Assembly (NCBI GenBank): GCA_963576735.1
Contig: OY755191.1
Coordinates: 9,391,608-9,455,607, forward strand
Length of the DNA stretch: 64,000 bases
Source of the DNA: Bedellia somnulentella
Taxonomy: Eukaryota; Arthropoda; Insecta; Lepidoptera; Bedelliidae
Reading direction: 5' to 3'
Shown here: positions 1 to 11,684 of the stretch, piece after piece
Layout of the letters: every line of letters begins with the position of its first letter
Numbering within the stretch: the stretch's first letter is position 1
Made by a program: the position numbers and the translations under genes
The notes under the pieces: generated by a model
Seen by the model: only the letters and a program-made list of their open reading frames with translations
Told to the model about the DNA's origin: nothing
The model's database searches: none

Positions 1-954
1 AGGTGCTCGCTCCGCTGCGCTTCGCTCGCTCGTTTTATACATAGCCTAACCTAACCTAGCTAAATGTGACCTAACTTTTCTTCACCTGCAGGGGGCTTTA
101 GAACCCCCAACCCCTCCAACGGATAAACTTGTCGGAGATTCAGTATTTTATTCGCAAGTTTAGTTTTATTATTCGAAGTTAAATATAGTTTTAAGTAGAA
201 ATGAAATTCTATCCTGTTCATAGGTCATTGTTAAATTTATTTAATTTTTTCGGTATGTTTTGGGTTTTTTTGTCGGTAATTTATTAAAACGCTGGTTTAT
301 TAGAATAAAAGTCGGACAGATGTAGTTGGAGATTCATTTATTTTTCGGAACCATTATTATTTCCCCTTATAGAAGTATAGTTAATGACAGAAATATGTTT
401 ACCTATATACTTGTGTTGGCATACTGTGAACTATATCCAGACTAAATATTAAAGTTACAAGTGGACATTAGAAAGTTTCTCTTACCCTGAATTATCAGTA
501 GTTAATTGACTCTCACATTACTCTTCTTGGCACCACACCACCACTATATATAATGCAAATACGAAATAAGTAAGGCACGCACAGTGGGACGAATGCAGTA
601 ATTCGGTTTGTAACTAGGCGAGGCGGCTGGTGTCGCTTTAATTTCGTTACTTAGGGGACGGCGTGTCAACTGTGTTACTTGTTTATTTAGTTCGCTTTTT
701 AGAGTAACACCAGTGACGCTGCAGCTGCGCTACGTTTCGTTACTTTGATTTTCACTACAACTAGTTGCAGGAGCTCTTGGGTTCGATATTAAAACAAGAG
801 AGTGACAGTCTTTGGGCTCATGAAAATGAAGAATCCTTATTGGGCTTTAAATTTTACTTTTTTAATTTAATTTTATATAATTAATAGATTATCATGTTTT
901 TTTTGGCCTTGTTTTGTGCATCTACCCAAATAATTAAATTTATCGATTTTACCT
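1..954. other. Non-coding, no gene seen
   Basis: No supported gene. The first 35 bases are a CpG-rich run of CGCT/CGCTCG repeats, followed by a short CCTAACCTAACCTA stretch (about 46-59). The rest is AT-rich with no long ORF and no repeat I can assign. Confidence 0.6.
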
Positions 955-1100
955 ACCAAAGGTTGTCTGGAAGAGATCGCTTTTAGCGATAAGACCGCCA
1001 ATTGAACCTCACTGTAAACTGTTTGATCATATTATTATTTTTGTAAATTTGTGTTTGATGTGCAATAAAGAGTTATTCTATTCTATTCTGTTCTATATTG
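955..1100 (+). repeat. LINE-type 3' tail, family D
   Basis: Contains the block GGAAGAGATCGCTTTTAGCG, an AATAAA at about 1063, and an imperfect (TTCTA)n tail. The same block recurs in reverse at 46119-46242 with an (AGAAT)n tail and as a fragment at 30929-30975. I recognise it as a common 3' end in lepidopteran LINEs and transcripts but cannot name the clade. Confidence 0.7.
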
Positions 1101-2161
1101 TATCGTATTATTTATTTAATTTTATATTGTATACGTAAATTTACAGCTTTCCACACATTTATAAATTTCCTCGTGCCAGTTTTCATTAGTACCTAATAAA
1201 TATACCTATTTCGTCATTTTATCTACAGCGATATTTCTCCATGAGTAACATTCTCTTTCACCTTAAATGTAAAAATGTTCTACCTAATGCTTTCAGTTAC
1301 ACAAAATGTACGTGTACTTTGTTACACCAACAAACTGAAGCTATTTCGTTGTTTACACAGAAAATGTAAGTGAAAACCATCTCATAGTTTTGAGTAGTGT
1401 GTCGAGCACTCCAGGTATTTCCCAGGCGGTTCGTGAGACGGCTGATTGACATTTGGAAAGGCTTTGCGCCGCGTAACTTGGCCGAAATGAAGATTAGGAT
1501 TTCAGTGCGACTTGGCTGGGCTTTTATCGTGGAAACTCTTTGGACGGAAACTATTTGGTTTTTATAAAGAGTATTGTTTATTTGGTGGGTTTATGTTTAT
1601 GGCGGGAACTTTATAGTGTTGGAGGATTGTTTTTTTTTAATTTATATTATAATCGTGCTATAAAACAAGATAAAATAAAACAAAAATAAAAACAGAAAGA
1701 CCTAGTTATAACTTTTATTCTATGCATTTCTTTTTCCAAGTTGAAATAAAATATTGAAGTAGATTTTTGGATTCGTATTTATGACATTCTAACCGTTAAA
1801 TGTCATATTTAAGTTCAATGTTTAATTCTATAAACATGTGCTATAATATTTTTTTGGAATTGGACGCTAATAAACTTTATTGATTTAATCCTTTGTTAGA
1901 TGATTTAAAAATCGTATACCAAATCCGCACGTGAGGTGATTATTTACGTGGTAGTGCATATAGGACTCAACCCGTACATTCGTGATAGTGTGGCATAGGT
2001 ACTTATTATCTTGAACAACTTAGACTATTTACCCCATTGTTCATATTTAATAACCACGAGAAACTTCCATCAATTGAAACAATATACTCGTAGGCTTGTG
2101 ATTATAATAGAGAGCAAGTAACAAATGTTTCTTCAACGTGGCAAATGACTTATGTATAATC
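1101..2161. other. Non-coding, nothing assigned
   Basis: AT-rich sequence without a supportable ORF, RNA gene or recognisable repeat. Confidence 0.5.
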
Positions 2162-2440
2162 TTTTATCTACTTACATACATACATACATACATATACTCA
2201 CGGCTATAAATCCCTAGAAGGGGTAGCAAGAGCTAAGGAATAAGAAAATCCTCAGCCACTTTTGGAAAGTTGTGTGGGGAAAAGATGGTAAAATAAAGGT
2301 TGTTGGTGATGGGTCTCCAACCGCATCGCCCAAAAATCCAATAAAAAGCCCCAATACCCTTAGTCGCCTCTTACGACACCCGTGGGTAGAAAGGGGTAGC
2401 GACATTCTAAGCCGGCACTACACGGCAATTTTATCTACTT
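2162..2440 (-). mobile_element. SINE-A copy 1 with target-site duplication
   Basis: Full-length copy of the dominant short retroposon. In sense orientation it starts TTGCCGTGTAGTGCCGGCTT and ends GTGAGTATATG plus (TATG)n. The body (2174-2428) is flanked by a perfect 12-bp duplication TTTTATCTACTT at 2162-2173 and 2429-2440. Overlapping short ORFs on both strands are incidental. Confidence 0.9.
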
Positions 2441-2830
2441 CTACTTCCAATTAAGAGCCGAATACTCGAACAACGTTTATTTACAATTTCTTCGTCTTAC
2501 TGTTATTATCACTCGGTTTTGGTCTTTTGTATTTTACTTCATTTCCTGTACTATGTGTAGTGGTGATCGTTGTGGATGATAAAGTATTACTAATATAAAC
2601 TACTTACTTATTACTAATATAAAAGTATTTCTTTATTAATATTTCTGTGCGTAGCTCTATCACTACCAAAGTACGGGCCAACTATTTGCTTCCCTGTACA
2701 CCATGAGAATTTTTGATGATATTCTACAGCTTGAGTGATCAAGAATATAAGATGAGATCGCCTATAAAGACGCAGCAAAGTGAACGATAGCAATTAAAAG
2801 AGTACTGTGATAAACAAAGTAAGTCATAGT
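2441..2830. other. Non-coding, nothing assigned
   Basis: No gene or repeat recognised. Confidence 0.5.
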
Positions 2831-3076
2831 TACCATATATTACATACATACATACATATACTCACGGCTATATTTCCCTAGAAGGGGTAGCCAGAGCTAA
2901 GGAATTATAAATTCCTCAGCCACTTTTGGAAGTTGAGTGGGGAAAAGATGGTAAAAATAAATGTTTTTAGTGATGGGTCTCTAACCGCATCGCCCAAAAA
3001 TCCCTAAAAGCCCCAATACCGTTAGTCGCTATTCTAAGCCGGCACTACACAGCAAAAGCTGTATACCATATATTAC
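2831..3076 (-). mobile_element. SINE-A copy 2, internally deleted, with TSD
   Basis: Matches SINE-A but lacks part of the 5' half (the GTGGGTGTACG region is missing). It is flanked by TACCATATATTAC at 2831-2843 and 3064-3076, a 13-bp duplication. Confidence 0.85.
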
Positions 3077-4008
3077 TTCACGTTAACTTGGTACCGTACT
3101 CTTTTACCACGTCGTGTAATGTGCACTTTTGTAACTTGCACATTGCGGCCTTTAAGCCTTCTTTAAAACTTTGAATCAATTTTCTCTGCACCTCTCCTTA
3201 TTGTTGATATACTCGTATTAGTTCAAAGATGTAATTGATTGTAGTGTAATTCATTCGTCCATAATACGATATTAAAGAGTAATAAGGTTTGCAGGAAATA
3301 TTTTCTGGTAACGGAACAAATTTTTTTACTATATAAAGCTAATTAGAATGTTTTTGTTCATGAAAACCTCATGTGGGGATTATTACTAATAAATAAAGGA
3401 ATGGTGTCGATTTCTTTTCCCTTTATTTATCCTATATTTATTAAAGTTACACTACTTCTTAGTAAACTATACTGTATGTGATTTTGTGTGTGAAATACAT
3501 ACAGTACGTTAGTACCTACGTAGCTGGATCACTAGTAAAGAGACGAAGAGATTTTAGTGTTTTTTTTAATAAACTGTTAATCGTGACTAAAAACGTGGGA
3601 CCTATTTGCTTTGTTCCCTAAACATATCCAGATCATTCGCTAGTATTCCCATAAACATAATATACTATAAAGTTTTGTGCAAAACGGAATGAGATTACTA
3701 AAACCACAGTTCATACTGTAACCAAAGCAATGTGGCTCCCAAACTTTAGTTCACAGATCTAGTTCAACTTCCGCTGACATTTCATTTCGCAGTAAGAAAC
3801 TTTCGCTTGTTAACGCAAATTACTGAATTTTTATGTGATAACATATTCCAGCTTTCCAACCGTAATTAGAGAGGACTATGAGTTGCTGCTTAAAAATAAT
3901 ATTTTGTAAAATAGTTCTAGTAGCGAACTGAATGTTTTTCAGCTTATTTTCTTGATTTTAATTTTACTTTAAAAGGAGGTGGTTCCCATAAAACTTTCAA
4001 GTACTGGT
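3077..4008. other. Non-coding, one short dispersed block
   Basis: No gene. The 20-mer AACCTCATGTGGGGATTATT near 3366-3386 recurs in reverse near 51504-51523, so this stretch contains part of an unassigned dispersed repeat. Confidence 0.4.
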
Positions 4009-4224
4009 ATTGAATAGTACTACCCCATTTAGTTATGGTAGGTGTTCGTAAGAGGTGACTTAGGATATTGGGGCTTTTTATTCATTCGAGATTCACCATC
4101 ACTTACCGTCGTCCTTTATTTCACAATATATTCTTCACTCCACTTCCAAGTGGTTGTGGAATTCCTGATACGGAAACTCTGGCTACCATTTTGGGATTAA
4201 TAGTATATATACATATATGTATGT
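4009..4224 (+). mobile_element. SINE-A copy, degenerate
   Basis: Recognisable by TAGTACTACCCCATTT, AGAGGTGACT, the CACCATCACT region, CTCTGGCTACC and a tail rich in TATATGTATG. It has many substitutions and is an old copy. Confidence 0.7.
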
Positions 4225-5539
4225 AAATCATTTATGGCTCCTGTGACCATCCATTTAAAAGGCATCCATACATACTCTACCCAAATAGTAGCGTTATATA
4301 AATAGTTCAAATAATTAAACATATGCTCAGAGTTCGATGTGAGTAATACGATCATGAATACATAGTACCTGTATTTTAATCATTCATCCATAACCTGACG
4401 TTCCCGGGGGAGCCGCATGTAATATGAATGAAGTTTGCACTGCATCACAGACTCATGCTAATACGGATGTTACTTGTACCTATGTCATGTTAATCTGTGG
4501 TGGCGGGACACAGTGGCGCGGTGTAATTTCCAGCACTTTACTCGTTTGCATTTTTTAGTGAATGTTATTTATGTGCATTGTAAATGTCTTTTAAAATGTT
4601 GTTACCTGTTGAATATCTGAGTTGGAAGGGTTAGATTTCAGGACTAAATTCAGAAACATTATAAAGATAAAAGCATATACAATGCAAGTTTAGTTTCAGC
4701 CCCTTGGAGGAAACAAATATGGGCTGTGAGGACTATGTGGAAAATATGATTTTCTTTTACTTCATATGGTTTTCCTAATTTATTTTAATACAAATTGCAT
4801 CCCCTGTTTGCCTAGACTATGTGACACTGGGATAAAAGGCAAATCCACAACACCCAGAAAACACATTAATATCAAATAATGTACAGAAAGGGGCAAACGT
4901 CTCACAAAACAGTTAAATGGTCACGATAAGACTGAAATAAAAATAAATTATTTATTTTGCAACCAACTAACTAATTTCAGGTCCAACTTCTAACCTACAA
5001 ATGATGTTACTAGTTTTCATTTCACCTTACAAATAAACTGAAAAAATAGTAAAATGATGCAAGACTAATTGCTGTTTGGATGAATTCTTTAGAAACTATC
5101 AAATTCCCTGCAAGAGCAATCTAAAGTTATTATACGATTAAGATACATCGATCGATACTCATTACGAAACTTTGATCGTCGCACGTGTAATGCAAGGGAA
5201 CATTCTATACGTTTTACCTGGCAACACCTTTGGAGATTCAACCTTAGTTTTCTATCTCGCTTTCAGTGGTTAATAGAAAAGAGATGGGCTCATTTTGTAA
5301 GAGGATGAGTTCGGATTTTGAAGGTGAATGAGGAATGGTTGTGGCAATCTAAGGCAGCTCCCTGAGCGAGTGCGAAGTTGTAATTAAACAACCGATACTG
5401 TGGGTTATGTTTCATAGTTTGTAACCTAACATTGCGTCATGAACTCTTCTGCTGAAATTAGACACACTTTGGTAAAGGTTAATTTAATGAAAACTGCAGA
5501 AACGTTTATGATTGGAAATCTTATGTCACTCCTTTTTGT
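4225..5539. other. Non-coding, nothing assigned
   Basis: No supportable ORF or repeat found. Short ORFs reach only about 60 codons and carry no motif. Confidence 0.5.
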
Positions 5540-5619
5540 ATAATAAATACGTGATCGTATAAAGTGGCGATCAATGGTCTCTACCTGCCCCAATGGCAAA
5601 TAATGCCGTGAGTACATGT
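5540..5619 (+). repeat. RTE-like LINE 3'-terminal fragment
   Basis: Matches the last about 75 bases of the LINE at 47079-48619: AAAGTGGCGATCAATGGTCT, CTACCTGCCCCAATGG and GCCGTGAGTACATGTG. This is the part encoding the LINE C-terminus plus its very short 3' UTR. Confidence 0.75.
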
Positions 5620-6114
5620 GTTAGAAAATTAATTGAGGAGAATGTAGAGTACAATAAGCTTAAGTAATTTAATACGAATTAATTTTAATATAATATCACT
5701 TCAACGGTAATGTAAAATCACGATGCTGGCTACTGGAATAAAATTATTTAACTAAAATCCATCGCTCTCAGTGCATGGTAACATGCCAAAAGTATCGGCA
5801 GCAGTTGGACGTGGTAGTATTGACGGCTATATTTTGTATCGAAAACTAAGTTATAATAAATCACCTAATTATCAGACTCTTACTTTTTCTTCGCAGCCCA
5901 TATATGTCCCCACCAAGGAGTCTGAGATTACTCTATTACATAGGGTGATATGCAAGCGCGGATCCAACCATATGGGCAAGATGGGCATTCTCACAACCCT
6001 AATCGACCTACGATCTCACACTTTTATAGTCTGCTGATAACATTATGATGACACTATGGCCAAGGAATTTTTAGGTGCCCATGACCACCAACTTTTTTGA
6101 GTGCTGGGTACGCC
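5620..6114. other. Non-coding, nothing assigned
   Basis: An 88-codon ORF (5771-6037) is present, but it has no domain, no splice context and no biased codon use, so I do not call it a gene. Confidence 0.5.
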
Positions 6115-6312
6115 CCTGAATATATGAACCTAGTCCGTGATAGTAGCCCGGACAGACGACTAAACGTGTCCGCCGAAGCAGGGAGTCGTCTTAATTTTCA
6201 GATAATTAGTTGATTCAAGCCTGCAAGTAAATTTACTCCCCGAGGATAAAAAGACCCGAGTCCTCCGGATTTGAAGCCCAGCGCTTAACCGCAAGGCCAT
6301 GGAGACTTATAT
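6115..6312 (-). mobile_element. tRNA-derived SINE-C, degenerate
   Basis: The reverse strand reads CCTTGCGGTTAAGCGCTGGG, followed by a weak B-box-like CTTCAAATCC and the body block GCAGGCTTGAATCAACTAAT. The same body occurs at 26268-26600 (plus) and partly at 19565-19650. Confidence 0.7.
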
Positions 6313-6929
6313 ATCGTCTTATCGTCCTATTTTAACCATATGGGGTGGTCAATAGATACGCCGAGAAAATCTCACAAATGCTTTAATTATGTATGTCTCT
6401 AAATGTTTTATTAATTATATTTTCTTGTTTTGTTCTTTGTTAAAATTGTGTGTTTTTTGTACAAAATTGTAATGTTTATTGTTCCCTGAGGCAATTAATA
6501 AATGATATCTTTTCTTTTCTTAAATGAACCGAAAATGAGCGATTCATTGTTTATGTAACATATATTGTAAGTTCACAATGATCAATCAAAAAACACCAGA
6601 ACTGAATGCAATGTAAAGTTTACGAATTTCTGTTACGAAATTCGATGTATTTTCATCGAAGTTTATTTTCACTGGCCACTCGGGTTTTCCCGCCAACACG
6701 ACCAAGTTTCGCGCGCTTTTCAACCATAGCTCTTCGCTTTCGCAACACTACCGACTAACTGAAACCTACTTCAGTATTTACCATCTGCTAAAATTGTTAT
6801 CTTAAATCATTGTGGTTTTGTTGCGCAATAACTTCTGAATAATAAACTGCAGGTAAAAGATGGTAGTTCTGAGTATTTGTTTTTTTGTTCGTTGTATTCT
6901 TGCAAATGAGGGAAACAGGTATGAGTGAA
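6313..6929. other. Non-coding, possible LINE tail near 6450-6515
   Basis: The segment around 6450-6515 (GAGGCAATTAATAAATGATA) looks like a retroposon 3' end with a polyadenylation signal, but I cannot assign it. Nothing else is seen. Confidence 0.4.
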
Positions 6930-7060
6930 AATATTGACGAATGTAATCAGAGTGAGAGAGGTTTGTCGGTATCGTAAAAAACAGTTAATATTTGTCCTAC
7001 AGAGGGGTCGTCTCTGCCTGTGCTCTGCCTACTCCATGAAGTACTTATGGCATGAGGCAA
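6930..7060 (+). repeat. RTE-like LINE 3' fragment, degenerate
   Basis: AGAGAGGTTTGTCGGTATCG, then CTCTGCCTACTCC and TTATGGCATGAG, follow the order of the LINE 3' end (AGAGAGGTTTGTCAGGATCG, CTCTGCCTACCCC, TAATGGCGTGAG). The overlapping 90-codon ORF is a by-product. Confidence 0.5.
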
Positions 7061-7314
7061 ACATTTGTATTAATCCCTTATTAATCAATATGTTTGTATG
7101 TTGTATTTCTGAGACTGACTGCTTATCCTGTATTAATTATATTACATTATTCTACAAAGCTACTGGAGACTTTGCTCTTCCTGCTACCTGTTATTGAGCT
7201 CATACACATATCAGAATAGTAGTTAAATCAAATTAATAAAGCTACGGCTTTAGAACGTATATTATATACCATTAATGAGATATACTACTTACTATTAATC
7301 ATACTTATTATAAC

Positions 7315-7561
7315 GCCGTGTAGTGTCGGCTTAGAATAGCACTACCCCGTTTCTACCGATGGGTGTACGTAAGAGGCGACTAACGGTATTGGGGCTTTTA
7401 AGGGATTTTTGGGCGATGCGGTTGGAGACCCATCACCAACAACCTTTATTATACCATCTTCTCCCCACTCAACTTTCCAAAAGTGGCTGAGGAATTTCTA
7501 ATTCCTGAGCTCTGGCTACCCCTTCTAGGGATTTACAGCCGTGAGTATATGTATGTATGTA
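7315..7561 (+). mobile_element. SINE-A copy, near full length
   Basis: Reads in sense on the plus strand from GCCGTGTAGTGTCGGCTTAG to GTGAGTATATGTATGTATGT. No exact adjacent duplication found. Confidence 0.88.
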
Positions 7562-7861
7562 TTAATCATGAACCACATAAGCAAATTTATAATTTTTTCA
7601 ACTTACTGGCTCATAAGGCGACTTTAATTGCATTTAATTCAGGCGTACTATTATCACCATAAATATATATGTTCCTTTTTTATACTACTTGTGCAATAAT
7701 GTAATATATTTCAATTTAACTTCTCTGGATCAAAATGAGGATGTATGTAAGAAAAACATGAAGTTATCTATTATGCGTTCTGTGCCTTAAACTATTATTA
7801 TATATTTTTTACTATGTTTTTGTACATATACATGGAAAACCTTAATTTTATTTATTATTAA

Positions 7862-7992
7862 CATAACATAAACATAAACGTTCACGCCGAATATCCCCGA
7901 AGGGATTGGCAGAGGTGACTTAGTCACCCGGTGTTCAAAGTACCTACGTTTTGCATGGACAGTGTACTCACGTGATAGGGGGCAGGCCTATC
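7862..7992 (-). mobile_element. SINE-B copy
   Basis: In sense it carries CACGTGAGTACACTGTCC, then CTCTGCCAATCCCTTCGGGG and GGCGTGAACGTTTATG. Same family as 11685-11862, 23425-23610, 61445-61665 and 63938-64000. Confidence 0.75.
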
Positions 7993-8551
7993 TATTTATT
8001 ATTCTATTCTACAAAGTAACTTCAGGGCCAAGATTTACCGTTTGCTAATTAATATATTTTGTTAAAATGTTTGTAGTGAAGTAATAAACATATACCAACA
8101 TGCATTAGAAATCAGAAATTATATAACTTCGTAAAACCAAGGCTTCTCAAAGTAACTCCGCCCCCCTCACCTCTGACCCCGGTCCTCAGTCCCCTCACTT
8201 CCACGCAAACCGATTTGATTTCCCCTGAGTAATGGGATGAGGCTTAGATTTTAATGTTCATTTGCGGTATAAATACCTTTTACGGAAATATACTTAGGCC
8301 GGTTTCCAACTGCGAAATTAAACAACTTACTAAGTAGAGAAATATTCAGTTTCGTAATTAGAATAATTCTATTAAAATCCTGAAAGAATATTTAATATAA
8401 TTATAAGTTCATTTGATACAATTACTTTTGTTGGTATCATGTTCGGGTATTAATTTCGGAAAGTATTCTTATCCTGAGCTACAAGTCTTTGTCCTTTTTT
8501 AGGGAGTGTAGAACCTAAATGTTTGATTAATTATGATATATATTTGTAAAT
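7993..8551. other. Non-coding, C-rich patch
   Basis: About 8158-8215 is a C-rich, CpG-poor stretch. The rest is AT-rich and no gene is seen. Confidence 0.45.
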
Positions 8552-9286
8552 GCGCTGATTGAGGAGCTCAGTGGAGCCAAAGTCGGGTGCTCGGTTGATG
8601 GAACTTCCATGAATAACATCAGCTATGCTGATGATATGGCGCTACTGAGCCCTTCAGTGAGCGCATTGCAAAAGCTACTTAATATTTGTGAGAGTTATGC
8701 TGTTAAATGTGGGCTTAAGTATAACGTTAGCAAAAGTGTTTATCTGGTATTTAGTGCGGGAAACAAACTGCCAAAATCGGTTCCCCCGATAAAGCTATGT
8801 GGTAGGGAGCTCATAAGGGTGGATAGTTTTAAGTATTTGGGACACTTCCTTGACGTAAAGCTCTCAGACAATCTTGCTATTGAAAGAGAGCGTAGGGCGC
8901 TGTCTGTACGATGCAATATGGTGGCCCGCAGGTTTGCTAGGTGTAGCACAGAGGTAAAACTGACCCTGTTCCGAGCTTTCTGTCAGTCTTTCTACACCTG
9001 CAGCCTGTGGCTCTCATATAAGCGGAGTGCGTACAGCGCACTACGCGTTCAATACAACGATGCTCTACGAATAATGTTGCGAAAACCCCGGCACTGCAGT
9101 GCGTCGCTGATGTTCGCGGAGGCCCATGTTGATGACTTTTTTGCCATCATGCGGAAACGCGCGGCCTCCACTAGGGATAGACTACTTGCGTCCAACAATA
9201 GCCTTCTGCGAACATTTGCGACGAAATGGGACACGCCACTGTTCAGGCAGTGGTCCATTACTTTGTACAGTAGAAATAATAAATAG
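8552..9286 (+). pseudogene. 5'-truncated non-LTR reverse transcriptase
   Basis: Open frame from the truncation point at about 8552 (19 codons upstream of the first ATG at 8609) to a stop at 9286. It retains the catalytic RT box ISYADDMALLSP near its N-terminus, then a FKYLGHFLDV motif (thumb region) and a C-terminal domain. Endonuclease and most RT fingers/palm motifs are missing. The 3' part up to about 9420 contains AATAAA and ends in a poly-T and (ATT)n run, a LINE-like tail. The clade is probably in the Jockey/CR1 group; I cannot be more precise. A dead-on-arrival insertion, not a host gene. Confidence 0.8.
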
Positions 9287-9425
9287 GTTTTAAGTCTACT
9301 AACGATATTTTTAGTTCTTTAGTTTTGTATTTTAGTTTTTTCTTGTATTACTAACCCTTATGGACCTTGTAGTCTGCAATAAATGTTTTTTTTTTTTTTT
9401 TATTATTATTATTATTTATTATATA
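9287..9425 (+). repeat. 3' UTR and (ATT)n tail of the truncated LINE
   Basis: Runs from the stop codon through GCAATAAATG into T15 and (ATT)n, directly next to a SINE-A copy. Confidence 0.65.
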
Positions 9426-9431
9426 AATGAA

Positions 9432-9660
9432 ACATACATACATATACTCACGGCTATAAATCCCTAGATGGGGTTGCCAGAGCTAAGGAATCAGAAATTC
9501 CTCAGCCACTTTTGGAAAGTTAAGTTAAGTGGGGAAAAGATGGTAAAATAAAGGTTGTTGTTGATGGGTCCAACCGCATCGCCCAAAAATCCCTTTAAAT
9601 CCCCAATACCGTTAGTCGCCTCTTACGTACACCCGCCGGAAGAATTGGGGTAGTGCTTTT
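9432..9660 (-). mobile_element. SINE-A copy lacking its 5' end
   Basis: Matches SINE-A from the (CATA)n end to GGGGTAGTGCT, then stops. The expected terminal GCCGACACTACACAGC is absent and LTR-like sequence begins about 7 bp later. Confidence 0.8.
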
Positions 9661-9666
9661 AACTAA

Positions 9667-9814
9667 TGTTATTTTTACTACGCGGAGAAACAACTATAAT
9701 ATAAAATAAAACTCGGTTTTCCAATCACACGTGCGTATTTAATCGGATTGACTTAGTGACTAACATTTCTACAAATATGCAATTATGTGCGGTATCTAAT
9801 TACCGCTACATACA
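9667..9814 (-). mobile_element. Putative solo/3' LTR with polypurine tract
   Basis: On the minus strand the segment starts TGTATGTAGCGG and ends AAAATAACA, so it has TG...CA ends. It is immediately preceded by a purine run AAAGAAGGGGA (plus-strand 9815-9826). That is the order expected downstream of a retrotransposon coding region. No second copy of this 148-bp segment was found in the window, so the LTR call rests on structure alone. Confidence 0.4.
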
Positions 9815-9939
9815 TCCCCTTCTTTATAAAAAAAAATCGATATAAAAAAAAACACAATGGAAAATTTAAAAAATGACGTGAAAAGGCTAAAACAATATTT
9901 AAAAGACACAAATATACGACGAAACTTCACAAAAAACGT

Positions 9940-10269
9940 TCACACGACGAGGTGTTGCATGGGAATCGCCGCTGTGTCTGGCTTCCCGTCTCCATTGCTG
10001 ATCATGACCGATGGTGGTGCACGGTGTGGTGCCAGGCTGACGGTGCTCTGCCAGCCCTGAACCTCTCGCCGCAACCACTTTTTCGCGTGCACACAGCATG
10101 CTCTGTACGCTGCGTACAGCAGTAACACTCCCAGTAGTACTGCTATCACTGTGGTAACCACCCCGTATGTTTCTAACTTCCGTTCCAGGTGAATGTTACT
10201 AGCGTCATTTGCCCCATTCTGGGCAATGATGATCTCCTCATCTTTCTGTTTTGATGTGAATCCACCCAT
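9940..10269 (-). CDS. Small putative single-pass membrane protein
   Basis: 109-codon ORF. The N-terminus MGGFTSKQ fits an N-myristoylation signal (Gly2 followed by small or polar residues). Residues about 10-33 are polar. About residues 36-58 form one strongly hydrophobic stretch (VVTTVIAVLLGVLLLYAAY), followed by Cys-Cys and a basic tail containing HAKKWLRR. There is no signal peptide. Codon use is more GC-rich than the surroundings. It lies just upstream, in the same orientation, of a polypurine tract and LTR-like segment, so it could be the last ORF of a degenerate mobile or viral-derived element. I do not recognise a family, and it could also be a small host gene. Confidence 0.45.
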   Translation of the reverse strand: MGGFTSKQKDEEIIIAQNGANDASNIHLERKLETYGVVTTVIAVLLGVLLLYAAYRACCVHAKKWLRREVQGWQSTVSLAPHRAPPSVMISNGDGKPDTAAIPMQHLVV

Positions 10270-10530
10270 GTTAATGATGAGTATATTTATAAGAGTATTT
10301 TTTAAAAACTTAATATGCCAGTCTGGTTGTTAATTATGAAATGAATGTTAATAAACTAAAAAATAAGTGATGCAGTTTTAAAATATGTAATTATTACGAA
10401 ATTATGATTTGTTTACTTGCATAAATTTTTGCTTAATCTCTAGTTATTAATTAAATTAATTTTACATTCGGTTTCTGCTTACATACACAGTTGCCATGCG
10501 ATTGTAAACGTGAAATTTGATGCAGTAACG
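10270..10530. other. Non-coding, nothing assigned
   Basis: AT-rich; no ORF or RNA gene seen. Confidence 0.5.
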
Positions 10531-11680
10531 AGTAATTATTAAGGTGCCGTTGGTGCAGCGAACAGAGTTTTTGAAACATTATAATGCGTATGTTTATAAC
10601 AATATGGTTTTGAAAAAAATACATCAAAATCTTGAGGCTTTTCTGCTGTGGAATTGGCGATTCGAAACATGATTAATACATTTTCGCTCGATAGAAAAAA
10701 ATCGCCAACATACCTCTAATAACACTCTTTAAAATGGTTTTATATTTTATTTATTTTACCTACTTACATATAACTTGCATCATAATTTGAGCATTTGTAT
10801 TTCTAATAATAATTGGCGATTAGTTTTCTTTTTTAATAAATTCAATAAAACAAATATTTTAAAAACATCGATATTCGCAGTCCTACTCGTGCCCGAGCGC
10901 CGCCTGCCGCCCGCTCAGTGCTCGGCGAGCTGCTTTAGGGGATGGACCTATGTCGCGCGCGCCTTGTGTTACAGATCTTACAATTTACGCGCGTGCGGCG
11001 CCGTTAGTGTGCGAGTAAGCTATCTGTATACGATGCGCGTCAATGTAGGCGTGAGAGTGACCGTGCGTACGGTTAGCATTAGCAAATATAAAAGAATTAA
11101 TTCAATTCATAGATTGCACTCATTTTTAACCGACTTCAAAAAAAGGAGTGTTCTCAATTCGACCGTATATTTTTTTTTATGTTTGTTCGCTGATTACTTT
11201 GCCATTTATGAACCGATTTTCATTTTTATTATTTATATTTATTTTTTTTAATATTATTGATATTGATTTTATTATTTTTTCATTGGAAAGAAGATACTCC
11301 CGGATTGGTACCATGATGAGGATATCAGGGTCTGATGATGGGATCCTGGAGAAATCGAGGGGAACCCTGAAATTTTATAGGCAAATGTACCGCGTTTTAC
11401 ATATTTTCTGAATTTATATTGGCATTTGCTTCTGAAAATCATATTGTTATGCTGCTGAGCTGATGATGGAAGGTGTGGGTCCTTAATCACTAGGAGTTAG
11501 GAAACAGTTCTTCCAACATTCTATATAGATTTATACTCCTCTTCGTAGCTTTTATGAAGAGAAGTACAGGTTCACTAAACATTTCTTTTGTTAAGTTATT
11601 GTTACCGAGGAAGTACCATGAGACCAGGATAAATCTGATGATGGCATCCCAGGAAATCGAGGGGACTGTCGAAACTCACA
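10531..11680 (+). repeat. Lepidopteran ACCGACTTC-type dispersed repeat
   Basis: A CpG-rich head (10890-11080, including GTCGCGCGCGCCTTGTGTTA) is followed by TTTTAACCGACTTCAAAAAA, TCAATTCGACCGTATATTTT and two passages of the type TCTGATGATGG-GAAATCGAGGGGA (about 11330 and 11635). I know this block order from many lepidopteran genomic sequences. The 158-codon ORF across the head (10775-11251) has no domain and lies over repeat sequence, so I do not call it a gene. Confidence 0.55.
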
Positions 11681-11684
11681 ATCA

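Noticed and set aside
46..59. Telomere-like CCTAACCTAACCTA
   Set aside because: Only about three units; insect telomeric (TTAGG)n would need a longer array.
2174..2428. SINE-A as a 5S rRNA- or tRNA-derived SINE
   Set aside because: A GGTTGGAGACC word resembles a B or 5S C box, but spacing from any A box is about 100 bases, so the head origin stays open.
10775..11251. 158-codon ORF over CpG-rich DNA
   Set aside because: It lies on a dispersed repeat, has no recognisable domain and runs into low-complexity sequence.
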